This document shows positions 18,705-27,378 of a stretch of DNA of 64,000 bases, in pieces (position 1 is the stretch's first letter; the number at the start of each line of letters is the position of its first letter). The DNA comes from CAVSJO01 sp963728445. Its GTDB lineage: Bacteria; Gemmatimonadota; Gemmatimonadetes; Longimicrobiales; RSA9. The stretch is from contig CAVSJO010000006.1 in NCBI GenBank assembly GCA_963728445.1, positions 248,001 to 312,000 of the forward strand. Direction: 5' to 3'. Made by a program: the position numbers and the translations under genes. Below the pieces are notes generated by a model, which did no database searches, had not been told where the DNA came from, and worked only from the letters and a program-made list of their open reading frames with translations.

Positions 18705-19640
18705 TTGGAGCACAGTGAACGGGTCCTGCTCGTCTTCCTCGACGGCGTGGGACTGGGCCCCTCCGATCCGGCGATCAACCCGATCGCCGCTGCGAATCTG
18801 CCCACGTTCGAGCGGCTGCTCGGCGGCCTGCGCCCGGTCGCGGACGCGGTCGGATCGCGGCGATCGCCGCAGCGAGCGGCAGCCGGCTTCCTCGTTCCGC
18901 TGGATGCGACCCTCGACATGCCCGGGCTGCCCCAGAGCGGCACCGGGCAGTCCTCACTGCTCACGGGGGAGAACACGGCCCGGGCGTTCGGCCGCCATGC
19001 GGGCCCCTGGATTCCGACGGCACTGCGGGCGTCTCTGCGGGACGGGAGCGTCCTCGCACGGACCCGAGCGGCCGGGGGGCGCGTCGCCTTCGCGAATGCG
19101 TATCCGGAGGAGCTCTTCGAAGGAGGCCGTCCGCGCGGCCCCGTGGTGCGGGCGGGGCCTCCCCTCGCCGCGCTCGGCGCCGACGTGCTGACGCGGCACA
19201 CGCCGGAGCTCGCCGCCGGCCAGGCCGTCGCCAGCGAGATCGTGAACGACGGCTGGCGCGAGCGGCTCGGACGCACGGAACTGCCCGCCGTCACGGCCGC
19301 ACAGGCCGGTGCCAACCTCGCCCGGCTGGCGGGCGCCCATGACCTGACCCTGTTCGCTCACTACACCACTGACCTGGTCGGCCATCGGGGCACGTTCGGG
19401 GAGTGCGTCGAGGCGGTGGAGCGGGTCGACGCCTTCCTTGGCGGACTCGTGGATGCCCTGCCTTCGGGCACGACCCTCGTGGTGGCGAGCGATCACGGAA
19501 ACCTGGAGGACGCAAGGGGCGGCCACACGCGGAATCCGGCCCTCGGACTCGTGGTCGGGCCGGGCGCCCGGACTCTCGCATCGCGAATGCGTTCGCTCCT
19601 GGACGTCGCCCCTGCCCTGCTCGAGCGGTACGTCTCCTAG
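18705..19640 (+). CDS. Alkaline-phosphatase-superfamily metalloenzyme (phosphoglycerate/phosphopentomutase-like)
   Basis: 311 residues from TTG 18705, preceded by GGAGGAGGAG. Metal-site motifs of the alkaline-phosphatase/iPGM superfamily are present in order: FLDGVGLG (metal-binding Asp), SGTGQSSLLTG (nucleophile region), HYTTDLVGHRG (Asp and His ligands) and VASDHGNLED (the SDHGN signature). It is much shorter than cofactor-independent phosphoglycerate mutase (about 510) and lacks its inserted domain, so it is more like stand-alone metalloenzyme-domain phosphatases. The substrate is unknown. Its stop codon overlaps that of the convergent ABC permease in a shared CTAG. Confidence 0.8.
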   Translation: MEHSERVLLVFLDGVGLGPSDPAINPIAAANLPTFERLLGGLRPVADAVGSRRSPQRAAAGFLVPLDATLDMPGLPQSGTGQSSLLTGENTARAFGRHAGPWIPTALRASLRDGSVLARTRAAGGRVAFANAYPEELFEGGRPRGPVVRAGPPLAALGADVLTRHTPELAAGQAVASEIVNDGWRERLGRTELPAVTAAQAGANLARLAGAHDLTLFAHYTTDLVGHRGTFGECVEAVERVDAFLGGLVDALPSGTTLVVASDHGNLEDARGGHTRNPALGLVVGPGARTLASRMRSLLDVAPALLERYVS

Positions 19641-20398
19641 ATCTCCCTGACGCGGAGAGACAGGTATGCGAGGAGGATGGCGGCGACGCCGTAGCCGACG
19701 GCGTACGCGAACGCGTCCCAGGGGACGGGCTGCACGGCACCAAAGGCCTGCTCGAGCCGCAGGATCGCGGACTGCGGCGGGAGCAGGAATCCCACGACGT
19801 CCCGGGGTCCGGCAGGAATTCCGACGTCCGCCCGGACCGCGGCGTCGAAGACGAGGCCGGCCAGCGCGAGGAGCAGGGCGATCCAGGCGTCTGCCCGGAA
19901 CCACACCGAGAGGAGCGCCGTGAGCCCGCCGTACACGGCGAGGTTCGCCATGATGAGGACGAAGGTGGCGTATCCGGCCCACTGGCCGAGCATGAGAAGG
20001 TCGAAGAGCGGCATCACCAGCGCACTGAGCACGAACGCGAGGGAGAGCAGGGTGGCGAGCCGAAGTCCGTAGACCGCAGGAATCGAGACAGGGCGGGACG
20101 CGACCAGGCGCACCCAGCCCCGCTCCCGATCGCGGCTGAAGATCCCGGCGGTCAGAACGAGCGCCGCAATGACGGGGAATCGGCCGAGGAGCCATCCCAG
20201 CAGAAGCAGGCCGGACGCGAGGGGATAGCCGCCGACGAGGAAGAGGCGTCCGATCTCGACGCGGCCCTCGTCGCCGACTAGGAATACGCGGGAAACGCCG
20301 CCCGCCAGCAGGAAGAGAGCACCGAGGGCGGTCAGCCCCAGAAGCCGCGGCAGGCTGTCGCGAAGGGCGAGTCCGACCATGGCCCGCGCCCGCCTCAC
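19637..20398 (-). CDS. ABC-2 type transporter permease
   Basis: 253 residues with about six hydrophobic segments (e.g. LPRLLGLTALGALFLLAGG, SGLLLLGWLLG, NLAVYGGLTALLSV, YAVGYGVAAILLAYLSL). The motif SRDRERGWVRLVASRPVS resembles the cytoplasmic loop of NosY-type ABC-2 permeases. The start is taken as GTG 20398, whose TGA overlap with the ATPase stop (GTGA) and upstream GGAGG favour it over ATG 20380. It forms a two-gene exporter with the preceding ATPase; the cargo is unknown. The 3' end overlaps the convergent metalloenzyme gene by four bases. Confidence 0.85.
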   Translation of the reverse strand: MRRARAMVGLALRDSLPRLLGLTALGALFLLAGGVSRVFLVGDEGRVEIGRLFLVGGYPLASGLLLLGWLLGRFPVIAALVLTAGIFSRDRERGWVRLVASRPVSIPAVYGLRLATLLSLAFVLSALVMPLFDLLMLGQWAGYATFVLIMANLAVYGGLTALLSVWFRADAWIALLLALAGLVFDAAVRADVGIPAGPRDVVGFLLPPQSAILRLEQAFGAVQPVPWDAFAYAVGYGVAAILLAYLSLRVREI

Positions 20399-21321
20399 GG
20401 GCCATCCTCCGCCGAGCCGAGTCCCTTCACCCGCTCCTCGAGGCCGGGGCCGGTGGGCTGCACGGCGACGACGCGTCCGCCGGCGGACAGGAAGGCGGTG
20501 AGTCCATCGGCGAGCTCGGCCGTGCTCGCCACGTCGACCTCGAATTCTGCGGCGTCGTCGGCGACGTCGCCCGCCACCCGCCGCGCGTCGGGAAACGCGC
20601 CGGGCAGCAGCGCGGCCCCTCGCTCCACCTGGATCCGGAACGTGCGGGCGGCGGACCTGTCCAGGCGGATGGTCTCGCGGAGGACTCCGCGCTCGAGAAC
20701 GAGTGCCCGGTCGGCCACGCGCTCGACTTCCGCCAGGTCGTGGCTGGCCAGCAGCACCGTGCGCCCGTCGTCCGCCAGTCCGGCGATCCACTCCCGGAGC
20801 CGGATCCGCCAGAGCGGATCAAGCCCCTGCTCGGGCTCGTCGAGCAGGACGAACTCCCGGCGACCCAGATCCGCCTGGGCGAGGCCGAGGCGCTGGAGCA
20901 GTCCGCGGGACAGCGTCCCCGCAGGCTTGCCGGCGTGGGGGCCGAGACCGAATCGTTCCACCGCATCGTCGGCCCGGTCCCGGGCGGCGTGTCGGTCGAG
21001 CCCTTCGAGGCGGGCGAACGCCCGGAGCGCCGACCGGACCGGCCAGCGGGCCGGGACGTCGAAGCGCTCGGGCAGGAACCCTGCGCCGTGTGCGCGAACG
21101 TAGCGTTCGGGGCTCCGTCCATCGATGCGGATGGAGCCCGACGTGGGGTGGAGGAACCCGAGGAGCAGGGCGAAGAGCGTGCTCTTGCCCGCGCCGTTCG
21201 GACCGACGACGGCCGTCACGCCACCGGTGGGGACGGACGCCGAAAGGCCGGACAGGGCCTCGACCGCCGCCCGCCGCGTGGCGGAGGCGTATCGTTTCTG
21301 GAGCGCGGTGATCTCGATCAT
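20395..21321 (-). CDS. ABC transporter ATP-binding protein
   Basis: 308 residues from ATG 21321. Walker A GPNGAGKST, signature GTLSRGLLQRLGLAQ (a variant of LSGGQ reading LSRGL), Walker B EFVLLDEPEQGLDP, and the switch histidine in LLASHDLAEVE are all present. A C-terminal domain of about 80 residues (from about 225) follows, as in NosF/CcmA-like exporters. It is translationally coupled to the permease. The variant signature, Arg for the first Gly, is unusual but the other motifs are intact. It is divergent from the first PAP2 gene with 45 bases between, so that short gap should hold both promoters. Confidence 0.9.
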   Translation of the reverse strand: MIEITALQKRYASATRRAAVEALSGLSASVPTGGVTAVVGPNGAGKSTLFALLLGFLHPTSGSIRIDGRSPERYVRAHGAGFLPERFDVPARWPVRSALRAFARLEGLDRHAARDRADDAVERFGLGPHAGKPAGTLSRGLLQRLGLAQADLGRREFVLLDEPEQGLDPLWRIRLREWIAGLADDGRTVLLASHDLAEVERVADRALVLERGVLRETIRLDRSAARTFRIQVERGAALLPGAFPDARRVAGDVADDAAEFEVDVASTAELADGLTAFLSAGGRVVAVQPTGPGLEERVKGLGSAEDGP

Positions 21322-21366
21322 CCTCGCCCGGCTCGGGGCACGCATTGTGCCGACAGCGAAAGGCCG

Positions 21367-22197
21367 ATGCCCGAACCAGAAAAAGGACCGGACCGGCGCC
21401 GGCAGGCTCGTGGTCGTCTGAAGATCGCAGGCGACGCACTGTTCCGCACGCTGCGGTTCATCGCCAGACACGTCGAGGGGTTCTGGGCCGCGCTGGCCGC
21501 GTACCTGTCCGTCGGATTGGTCGCCGGCATCCTGGCCGTCTGGGTCTTCGTGGCGCTGGGTCAGGTCGTGCTCGGCGGCGCGACGCAGGCGTTCGACGAC
21601 GGCGTGCTCCGCTGGCTCGCCGCGTATCGGACGCCGGTCCTGGACAACATAGCGCTGCAGGTCACGTCCCTCGGGAACACCGCCGTCCTCATCATGGTTC
21701 TGGCGATCGCTTCCGTCTTCCTCTACCTCTCGCGGCACCGTTACTCGGCGTACCTGCTGTGGATCGCGGTGGTGGGGGAGAAGCTGATCAACGCCCTGCT
21801 CAAGAACGCGTACGGGCGTCCGCGGCCGTCGGTAGTCACCCACGAGACCCAGGTCGTCTCCCTTTCCTTTCCTTCGGGTCACGCCATGTCGGCGGTCGTC
21901 GTGTACGGTGCGATGGCCTACCTCATCGGTCGCCTGGCGCCGAGCCGGAGACTCCGCCGCGCGACCTGGACCACCGCCGTGTTCGTCATCGTGCTGGTCG
22001 GCCTCAGCCGGATCTATCTGGGGGTCCACTATCCATCGGACGTGATCGGCGGCTTTCTCGCAGGATTCGCGTGGGTAGCCATCCTGGCATCGGTGCTCAC
22101 GGCGCTGAAGTTCTTCGCGCCGCGCAAGCCGGAGATCGAAGTCGAGGAGCGGGACCTCCACGCCGAGGAGGAGCGGGCGGCGGGAGCCCGGGAATGA
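21367..22197 (+). CDS. PAP2-family membrane phosphatase, copy 1
   Basis: 276 residues from ATG 21367 (AAAGG upstream). About five to six membrane helices carry the three PAP2 motifs: KNAYGRPRPS (KxxxxxxRP), LSFPSGHAMSA (PSGH) and SRIYLGVHYPSDV (SRxxxxxHxxxD), giving the usual His/Arg/Lys phosphate site on the outer face. Such enzymes dephosphorylate phosphatidic acid, phosphatidylglycerophosphate or undecaprenyl pyrophosphate. The C-terminal tail is charged (about 25 acidic and basic residues). It overlaps the next PAP2 gene by four bases (ATGA), so both are translated together. Confidence 0.9.
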   Translation: MPEPEKGPDRRRQARGRLKIAGDALFRTLRFIARHVEGFWAALAAYLSVGLVAGILAVWVFVALGQVVLGGATQAFDDGVLRWLAAYRTPVLDNIALQVTSLGNTAVLIMVLAIASVFLYLSRHRYSAYLLWIAVVGEKLINALLKNAYGRPRPSVVTHETQVVSLSFPSGHAMSAVVVYGAMAYLIGRLAPSRRLRRATWTTAVFVIVLVGLSRIYLGVHYPSDVIGGFLAGFAWVAILASVLTALKFFAPRKPEIEVEERDLHAEEERAAGARE

Positions 22198-22886
22198 ACG
22201 AACGGGACGCGTTCCCCTCCCGAGGCGACTGGCTCCGGCTCGCGTTGGGCTGGGCGCTGGCGCTCGCGATCGGCGCCGCAGCCGGGTTCCTCATGCAGGG
22301 CATGGGCTGGTGGCCCCACGGTGCGGCATGGGAGCGGGGCGTACTGGCCTTCGCGCACTCGACGGTTCGGCCGTGGCTCGACCCGCTGTTCCTCTGGATC
22401 CCGTACGCCGGGACGAACTACACGCTCGCGCCAGTGGTGGGCATCACGGCGGCGTACCTCTGGTGGGGCAGGAGCGAGCGCCTCATCGCCGTGCACCTCG
22501 TCGTAGTCCAGGCAGGGAGCTGGACGCTCAACCCCGTCCTCAAGTTCATGCTCGAACGGCCGCGCCCGGACATCTACGAGCTGCGCGGGCAGTACGCATT
22601 CCCGTCGTATCCGAGTGGCCACTCCATTGCCACGACGGCCGTCCTGTTCACGGCGGCCTACGTCATCGATCGGACCGGTCACGGCCGGTGGGGCTACGTG
22701 GTGGCCACGGTCATCTTCGTGCTGAATTCGTACTCGCGCGTGTACCTGGCCGTGCACTGGCCCACGGACGTGGTGGGTGGGTGGCTGGTCGGGGGCATCT
22801 GGCTCGCATCCGGGATCGCCGTCTTCGGTCCCTGCTATCCCCGCCGGGCCAGCGCCCGAAGGCGGGGAGCTCCCGGGAGGAGCTGA
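22194..22886 (+). CDS. PAP2-family membrane phosphatase, copy 2
   Basis: 230 residues from ATG 22194, overlapping the previous stop. PAP2 motifs are complete: KFMLERPRPD, YPSGHSIATT and SRVYLAVHWPTDV. The protein is clearly related to copy 1 but has a longer N-terminal periplasmic segment (GMGWWPHGAAWERGV) and no charged tail. Tandem PAP2 enzymes may handle different lipid phosphates, for example undecaprenyl pyrophosphate and phosphatidylglycerophosphate; this cannot be resolved here. Confidence 0.9.
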   Translation: MNERDAFPSRGDWLRLALGWALALAIGAAAGFLMQGMGWWPHGAAWERGVLAFAHSTVRPWLDPLFLWIPYAGTNYTLAPVVGITAAYLWWGRSERLIAVHLVVVQAGSWTLNPVLKFMLERPRPDIYELRGQYAFPSYPSGHSIATTAVLFTAAYVIDRTGHGRWGYVVATVIFVLNSYSRVYLAVHWPTDVVGGWLVGGIWLASGIAVFGPCYPRRASARRRGAPGRS

Positions 22887-22940
22887 CGCGCCGGCCGATC
22901 CTGCCATGGAGGTGCCCGCTGCCCGGGCCCATCATCGGGC

Positions 22941-24977
22941 GTGAGCACGACGGAGATCGAGTGGCCGTCCCGGCCACCGGGACGGGCCGTCGACCCGGGC
23001 CGACGCGCCCTGGGACGGCTGCTCGTCGCGAGCGGGGACGTGGACGCCCGTGAGGTTGCCGACGCCCTCGCCGAGCAGAGGAAGACGAGGGAGCGGCTGG
23101 GGGACATCCTCGTCCGCCGCGGCATCTCCGCCGAGCGAGTGGCCCGCGCCCTCGCCATCCAGCTCCGGCTCGAGCACGCACCCGCGCCGCTCGTGCCCGA
23201 TCCCGGGGCGGCCCGTCTCCTCGACCGCGGCGTCGCGGCCCGGCTCCGCGTCGTCCCGCTCGAGGTGCGGGACCGCACCCTCCGCCTCGCCATGGCCGAC
23301 CCGCTGGACCTCGAAGCCGTGGACGACGTACGCTTTCGCACGGGCCGGCGGGTCGAGGCGCTCGTCGCGTCGACGGCGGCCGTCGACGCGGGCATCGCCG
23401 CCGCGTACGACGGCGGAGAGATCCAGGCCCTGCTCGCGCGGCTGTCCGCAGGGGAGGACGCCGATCCGGCGCCGGACGAGCTCGGGACCCTCCGCCGGGC
23501 TACGGAGGCGGCGCCGATCGTCGCCGTCGTCGACATGCTGCTGCAGCGGGCGACGTCGGCCGGGGCCAGCGACCTGCACATCGAGCCCGCGGAGGGCGGA
23601 CTCCGCGTGCGGGCCCGCATCGACGGACTGCTGCGCGAGCTGCTGACGCTGCCGGCTCATCTGGGCGCGGCCGTCGCATCCCGCATCAAGGTGATGGCGG
23701 GCCTCGACATCGCGACGAAGCGGCTGCCCCAGGACGGCCGCTGTTCCGTCCGGGCCGGTGGCGAGGAGATCACGCTGCGGGTCTCGACGCTGCCTTCGGC
23801 GACGGGCGAGAAGGTCGTCCTGCGCCTCCTGCGGCAGAGCGCTCACGCCCGCACGCTCCGGGACGTCGGCCTGGGCCCTCGTGACCGGGCCGCGCTGGAG
23901 GCGCTGCTCGAGCGGCCGCAGGGCGCGATTCTCGTGACCGGCCCAACGGGCAGCGGCAAGACGACGTCCCTCTACTCCGCGCTGGCGAGCCTGGACCGGG
24001 AACGGAAGAACCTGGTCACGCTCGAGGACCCGGTCGAATACAGGATCTCCGGCGTCACGCAGGTCCCCGTGCGCCCGCGCGGCGGCGTAGACTTCGCCGG
24101 CGCGCTGCGGGCCGTGCTGCGCCAGGACCCGGACGTCATCATGGTGGGTGAGATGAGGGACCGGGAGACGGTCGAGGTGGGCCTCGCGGCCGCGCTGACC
24201 GGGCACCTCGTCCTGTCCACGCTCCACACCAGCGACGCGGCGACCGCCGTTACCCGACTGCTCGACCTCGGCGCGCCGCCGTACCTCATCGCCGGTGCGC
24301 TGATCGGCGTCGTCGCCCAGCGGCTGGTCCGCCGTCTCTGTCCCGCGTGTCGCGTCTTGGAGATTCGGGACGGCGAAGGAGGCTGGCGGGCAGGGTCGGG
24401 GTGCGAGCGCTGTGACGGTGGCTGGTCGGGTCGGATCGGCGTGTTCGAGGTCCTGCGCGTCGACGAGCCGGTCCGTGCCCACATCCTGCAGCGGTCGGGT
24501 GCCGACGCGGTTCGCCGCACGGCCCGGCGGGCGGGGATGCGCCTGCTCTCGGAGGACGCCCTGTCGAAGGTCCGGCGCGGATGGACGACCGCGGAGGAGA
24601 TCCGACCGATCCTTGCGGCGGCCGCGAGTCCCGGCCTTCGCTGCCCCGGGTGCGGCCGGCGGCGCCGCGGCTGGTATCTCGCCTGTCCTTCGTGCGGGCG
24701 CTCGTTCGCTCGACGCTGCCAATGCGGCCAGCGTCTGCAGCGGAATTGGATTCGCTGCCCGCGCTGTGGTGAGTCGGAAGGGGAGCCGAAGGAGGCGGCC
24801 CGAGGCTCAGTGAGCGGCGGGCGCGGCGGTGGGCTGCGGGCGGGCGTGCGGCCGCGGACCGAAGGCGCCCACGATCTGACCGAGGGCGAGCAGGGCGAGG
24901 AAGCCGAGAACCACGAGCCGCTGCATGCGCGTCAGGCGGGTCCCGGCAACGGGCACGGGGCTCTGGACGGCCGCTGA
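22941..24977 (+). CDS. GspE/PilB-type secretion ATPase with C-terminal double zinc ribbon
   Basis: 678 residues from GTG 22941. An N-terminal MshEN-like domain (about 20-130) precedes the ATPase: Walker A VTGPTGSGKTTSLYS, the Asp box EDPVEYRI, Walker B QDPDVIMVGEMRD and the His box LVLSTLHTSDA. The usual zinc tetracysteine follows (CPAC ... CERC). Unusually, another four Cys pairs come after the normal end (CPGC, CPSC, CQCG, CPRC, about residues 572-615), forming a double zinc ribbon, then a low-complexity Gly/Arg/Glu tail. It would power type II secretion or type IV pilus assembly; no other such genes are nearby. The last 171 bases overlap the convergent gene at 24807-25133. Confidence 0.9.
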   Translation: MSTTEIEWPSRPPGRAVDPGRRALGRLLVASGDVDAREVADALAEQRKTRERLGDILVRRGISAERVARALAIQLRLEHAPAPLVPDPGAARLLDRGVAARLRVVPLEVRDRTLRLAMADPLDLEAVDDVRFRTGRRVEALVASTAAVDAGIAAAYDGGEIQALLARLSAGEDADPAPDELGTLRRATEAAPIVAVVDMLLQRATSAGASDLHIEPAEGGLRVRARIDGLLRELLTLPAHLGAAVASRIKVMAGLDIATKRLPQDGRCSVRAGGEEITLRVSTLPSATGEKVVLRLLRQSAHARTLRDVGLGPRDRAALEALLERPQGAILVTGPTGSGKTTSLYSALASLDRERKNLVTLEDPVEYRISGVTQVPVRPRGGVDFAGALRAVLRQDPDVIMVGEMRDRETVEVGLAAALTGHLVLSTLHTSDAATAVTRLLDLGAPPYLIAGALIGVVAQRLVRRLCPACRVLEIRDGEGGWRAGSGCERCDGGWSGRIGVFEVLRVDEPVRAHILQRSGADAVRRTARRAGMRLLSEDALSKVRRGWTTAEEIRPILAAAASPGLRCPGCGRRRRGWYLACPSCGRSFARRCQCGQRLQRNWIRCPRCGESEGEPKEAARGSVSGGRGGGLRAGVRPRTEGAHDLTEGEQGEEAENHEPLHARQAGPGNGHGALDGR

Positions 24978-25133
24978 GCGGCGGATTCCACCGGACTCCT
25001 GCAGGACCATGGACATGTCGGCGCCGCAGCGGGCGCACAGGCGGGCGGCCCTGCGATTCACGTTCCAGCAGTGCGGGCACACCGACAGCTCGCCCTCCAC
25101 GGGCGCGGCGAAGGGCCGGAGCAACTCAGCCAT
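24807..25133 (-). CDS. Small zinc-ribbon membrane protein
   Basis: 108 residues from ATG 25133. A zinc ribbon (CPHC at about 19-22, CARC at about 34-37) is followed by one hydrophobic helix near the C-terminus (LVVLGFLALLALGQIVGAFG) and a Pro/Ala/His-rich tail. The two CxxC pairs resemble those appended to the neighbouring GspE-like ATPase. It converges on that ATPase with a 171-base overlap of coding regions, so one of the two 3' ends may be misread. It probably sits in the inner membrane; function unknown. Confidence 0.65.
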   Translation of the reverse strand: MAELLRPFAAPVEGELSVCPHCWNVNRRAARLCARCGADMSMVLQESGGIRRSAAVQSPVPVAGTRLTRMQRLVVLGFLALLALGQIVGAFGPRPHARPQPTAAPAAH

Positions 25134-25157
25134 GGCTCGCTCGGCGCTGCATCGTCC

Positions 25158-25892
25158 TCATTCCTTGCTCTCCTGGATCAGGCGGGCGTCGACGATCTGC
25201 CGCAGCAGCCGGTCGACGGTGTCGCCGCGGCGGGGGAACAGATGCCGATCGGAGACGCGGTTCAGTCCGACGCGCAGCTTCGCGAACGCGTCCGCGCAGG
25301 AGCTGAGCACCTCGCCGACGCCGTAGCGCTTCGCATCGGCCGTCTCCGCGGCGACCCGGAAGGCCGATGCGCCAAGCTCCTCGTAGTACTCGATGCCGGG
25401 CGCTCCCCGGCGGTGCACGCGCGCCACGATGCGGTCGGGGAACAGCCCGCTCACCCACAGCGCGTAGTTGCCGAGGTGGGCCTGGAGCAGAAACTCCCGG
25501 CGCCCGCGGGCCGCGTCGATTGCAGCCACGAGATCGACGAGGTACTCGTAGCGGGGGCCCGTGTTGTCGTCGACCCGGAGCGCGCGGTCCCGCGTCCCGA
25601 AGTCGTGGAGCAGCGAGGCCACGTAGTCCGCCAGCACGCGGTCCGTCACCCCGATCTCGAGCAGCGCGTGGCGAACGAGGACGTAGTAGACCAGCGGCGC
25701 GGGCACGGCCGGTCCAGGACCCGCAAGCACGGCGTTCAGCATGCGGGGATCGTCCAGGAGCGCGTCGAAGCCCTCATTGGCGAGGCGGGACTCCAGCCGA
25801 GCGCGGGATTCCGCACTCCCCTCGCCGAGGATCCTCAGGGCGACGCCGGCCTCGGCGCGCCCGAACGAGGCACGGGTGCGTGGCAGGATCAT
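25158..25892 (-). CDS. Hypothetical protein, conserved-looking, cytoplasmic
   Basis: 244 residues from ATG 25892, chosen because GGAGGAACC lies just upstream and the longer in-frame option is antisense to the next gene's promoter region. Not recognised. The protein is mostly helical, with a central segment ASLLHDFGTRDRAL and DNTGPRYEYLVDLVAAID, no signal peptide and no membrane helix. It ends 24 bases before the zinc-ribbon gene start, so those two probably share a transcript. It is divergent from the NtrY-like kinase across about 240 bases. Confidence 0.7.
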   Translation of the reverse strand: MILPRTRASFGRAEAGVALRILGEGSAESRARLESRLANEGFDALLDDPRMLNAVLAGPGPAVPAPLVYYVLVRHALLEIGVTDRVLADYVASLLHDFGTRDRALRVDDNTGPRYEYLVDLVAAIDAARGRREFLLQAHLGNYALWVSGLFPDRIVARVHRRGAPGIEYYEELGASAFRVAAETADAKRYGVGEVLSSCADAFAKLRVGLNRVSDRHLFPRRGDTVDRLLRQIVDARLIQESKE

Positions 25893-26136
25893 GCAGGTTC
25901 CTCCTTCACGAATCGTACCTTTCGCCGCCGGCGCCGGTTCCGCCTGGGCGGCCGGGGTCCCGGGCGCGCCACGGTGGACGACCGGCCCGCGGCACGCGAT
26001 CCTTCCAGGGGAAGTGGGCGCGGCCGCCGAGGCGGAATGTGCGTCGATCCGGGTTGATGTCGGGGAGGGGGCGATAGGCCCTGAGTCCAAGCTACTCCCG
26101 CGATGCGGCCCGTCAAGCCTGACGAAGGGAGTGTCC

Positions 26137-27378
26137 ATGCTGAAGAGACGGAGCCTCGAGCGGCGGCTGTTCGGCTGGCTCTTCGCCCTGAGCCTCTTCC
26201 CGGCGCTCGTCGTCATGCTGGGCGGCATCTGGCTCACGTCCCGCGCCCTCGACTGGAGCAGCTCACTCGTCCCGTGGGAGCGGGTCGCGGACTCCGGGCG
26301 CGAGCTGCTGCAGACGATACCCGCCGAGGCGCCGGGTGACAGCGCACTGACGCAGGCCGCCGAACGCCATCGGGCGGAGCTGCAGTCCTCGCTCGTCCTC
26401 GCGAAGCGCTGGGCCTACGTCCAGCGCCGGATTCTCGGTATTCTCCCCCGGGCGACGCTGGCGCTCGCCGTGCTCCTGGCCGTCCTGGCCCTCGTCGTCA
26501 GCCGCCGGATCTCCCACTGGCTGACCCGCCCGATCGACGAGCTCGTGGGATGGACCGACCTGCTTGCCCGGGAGGCGCCGCTGCCGGAGGCGCGCGCGGG
26601 CCGGCGCGACCTTTGGGAGATCGAGGCACTGCGCAGCGCCCTGCGGAGGGCCGCGGCCGAGCGGGTGGCTTCGCGCCGGAGGGCCATCGAGGCCGAGCGG
26701 ACGCGCGTGTGGGGGGAGATGGCGCGCCGGGTCGCGCACGAGATGAAGAACCCGCTCACGCCGCTTCGCCTCGCGGCCCATCGCCTGGCCGGGCTGGCCG
26801 CCGCCGACGCCGTTCTCGAGGAGCCGGTCTCCGTGATCGAGCAGGAGACGGAGCGGCTGGAGGATCTGGCCGCCCGGTTTTCGGACCTGGGGCGGCCGCC
26901 GGAGGGTCCCACCAGCGAGATCGACGTCGGCGAGCTGCTTTCCTCGCTCGCGCAGACCGACGTTCCTTCGGGCGTACGGTGTGAGATCCGCCTGGAGCCC
27001 GACGTGCCTCTGGTGAACGCGCACTACGACGCTCTGCTGCGCGCGTACCGCAACCTCCTCCGCAACGCGGTCGAAGCCACCGAGGGGAGGGCCGCACGCA
27101 CGGTCCTCGTCTCCGTCGCCGCCACGGCCGACGCGGTGGAGGCCTGCATCGAGGATTCCGGCCCGGGCCTTCCGGACGGCGTCGGCGACGAGGTCTTCCA
27201 GCCGGACTTCAGCACCAAGTCGAACGGTACCGGCCTCGGACTGGCCATCGTCCGGCAAGCGATCCGCCGGGCGGGCGGCGACGTCGCGGTCGGCCGCTCC
27301 GCGGAGCTCGGAGGCGCGCGGTTCACCGTGCGGGTGCCCACGGTTCGGGACGCGCCACTCGACCCGGACGCCGCGTGA
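26137..27378 (+). CDS. NtrY-like membrane sensor histidine kinase
   Basis: 413 residues from ATG 26137 (AAGGGA six bases upstream; an in-frame GTG lies at 26131). Two membrane helices (about 11-35 and 103-122) flank a short periplasmic region, followed by a HAMP-like segment, then the phosphoacceptor motif EMARRVAHEMKNPLTPL with His at about 201. The catalytic domain has N (YRNLLRNAVEAT), G1 (EDSGPGLP) and G2 (NGTGLGLAIV) boxes. The HEMKNPLTP form is typical of NtrY. The PAS domain usual in NtrY between HAMP and the kinase core is not visible. It heads a long co-directional run and its partner regulator is two genes downstream. Confidence 0.9.
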   Translation: MLKRRSLERRLFGWLFALSLFPALVVMLGGIWLTSRALDWSSSLVPWERVADSGRELLQTIPAEAPGDSALTQAAERHRAELQSSLVLAKRWAYVQRRILGILPRATLALAVLLAVLALVVSRRISHWLTRPIDELVGWTDLLAREAPLPEARAGRRDLWEIEALRSALRRAAAERVASRRRAIEAERTRVWGEMARRVAHEMKNPLTPLRLAAHRLAGLAAADAVLEEPVSVIEQETERLEDLAARFSDLGRPPEGPTSEIDVGELLSSLAQTDVPSGVRCEIRLEPDVPLVNAHYDALLRAYRNLLRNAVEATEGRAARTVLVSVAATADAVEACIEDSGPGLPDGVGDEVFQPDFSTKSNGTGLGLAIVRQAIRRAGGDVAVGRSAELGGARFTVRVPTVRDAPLDPDAA

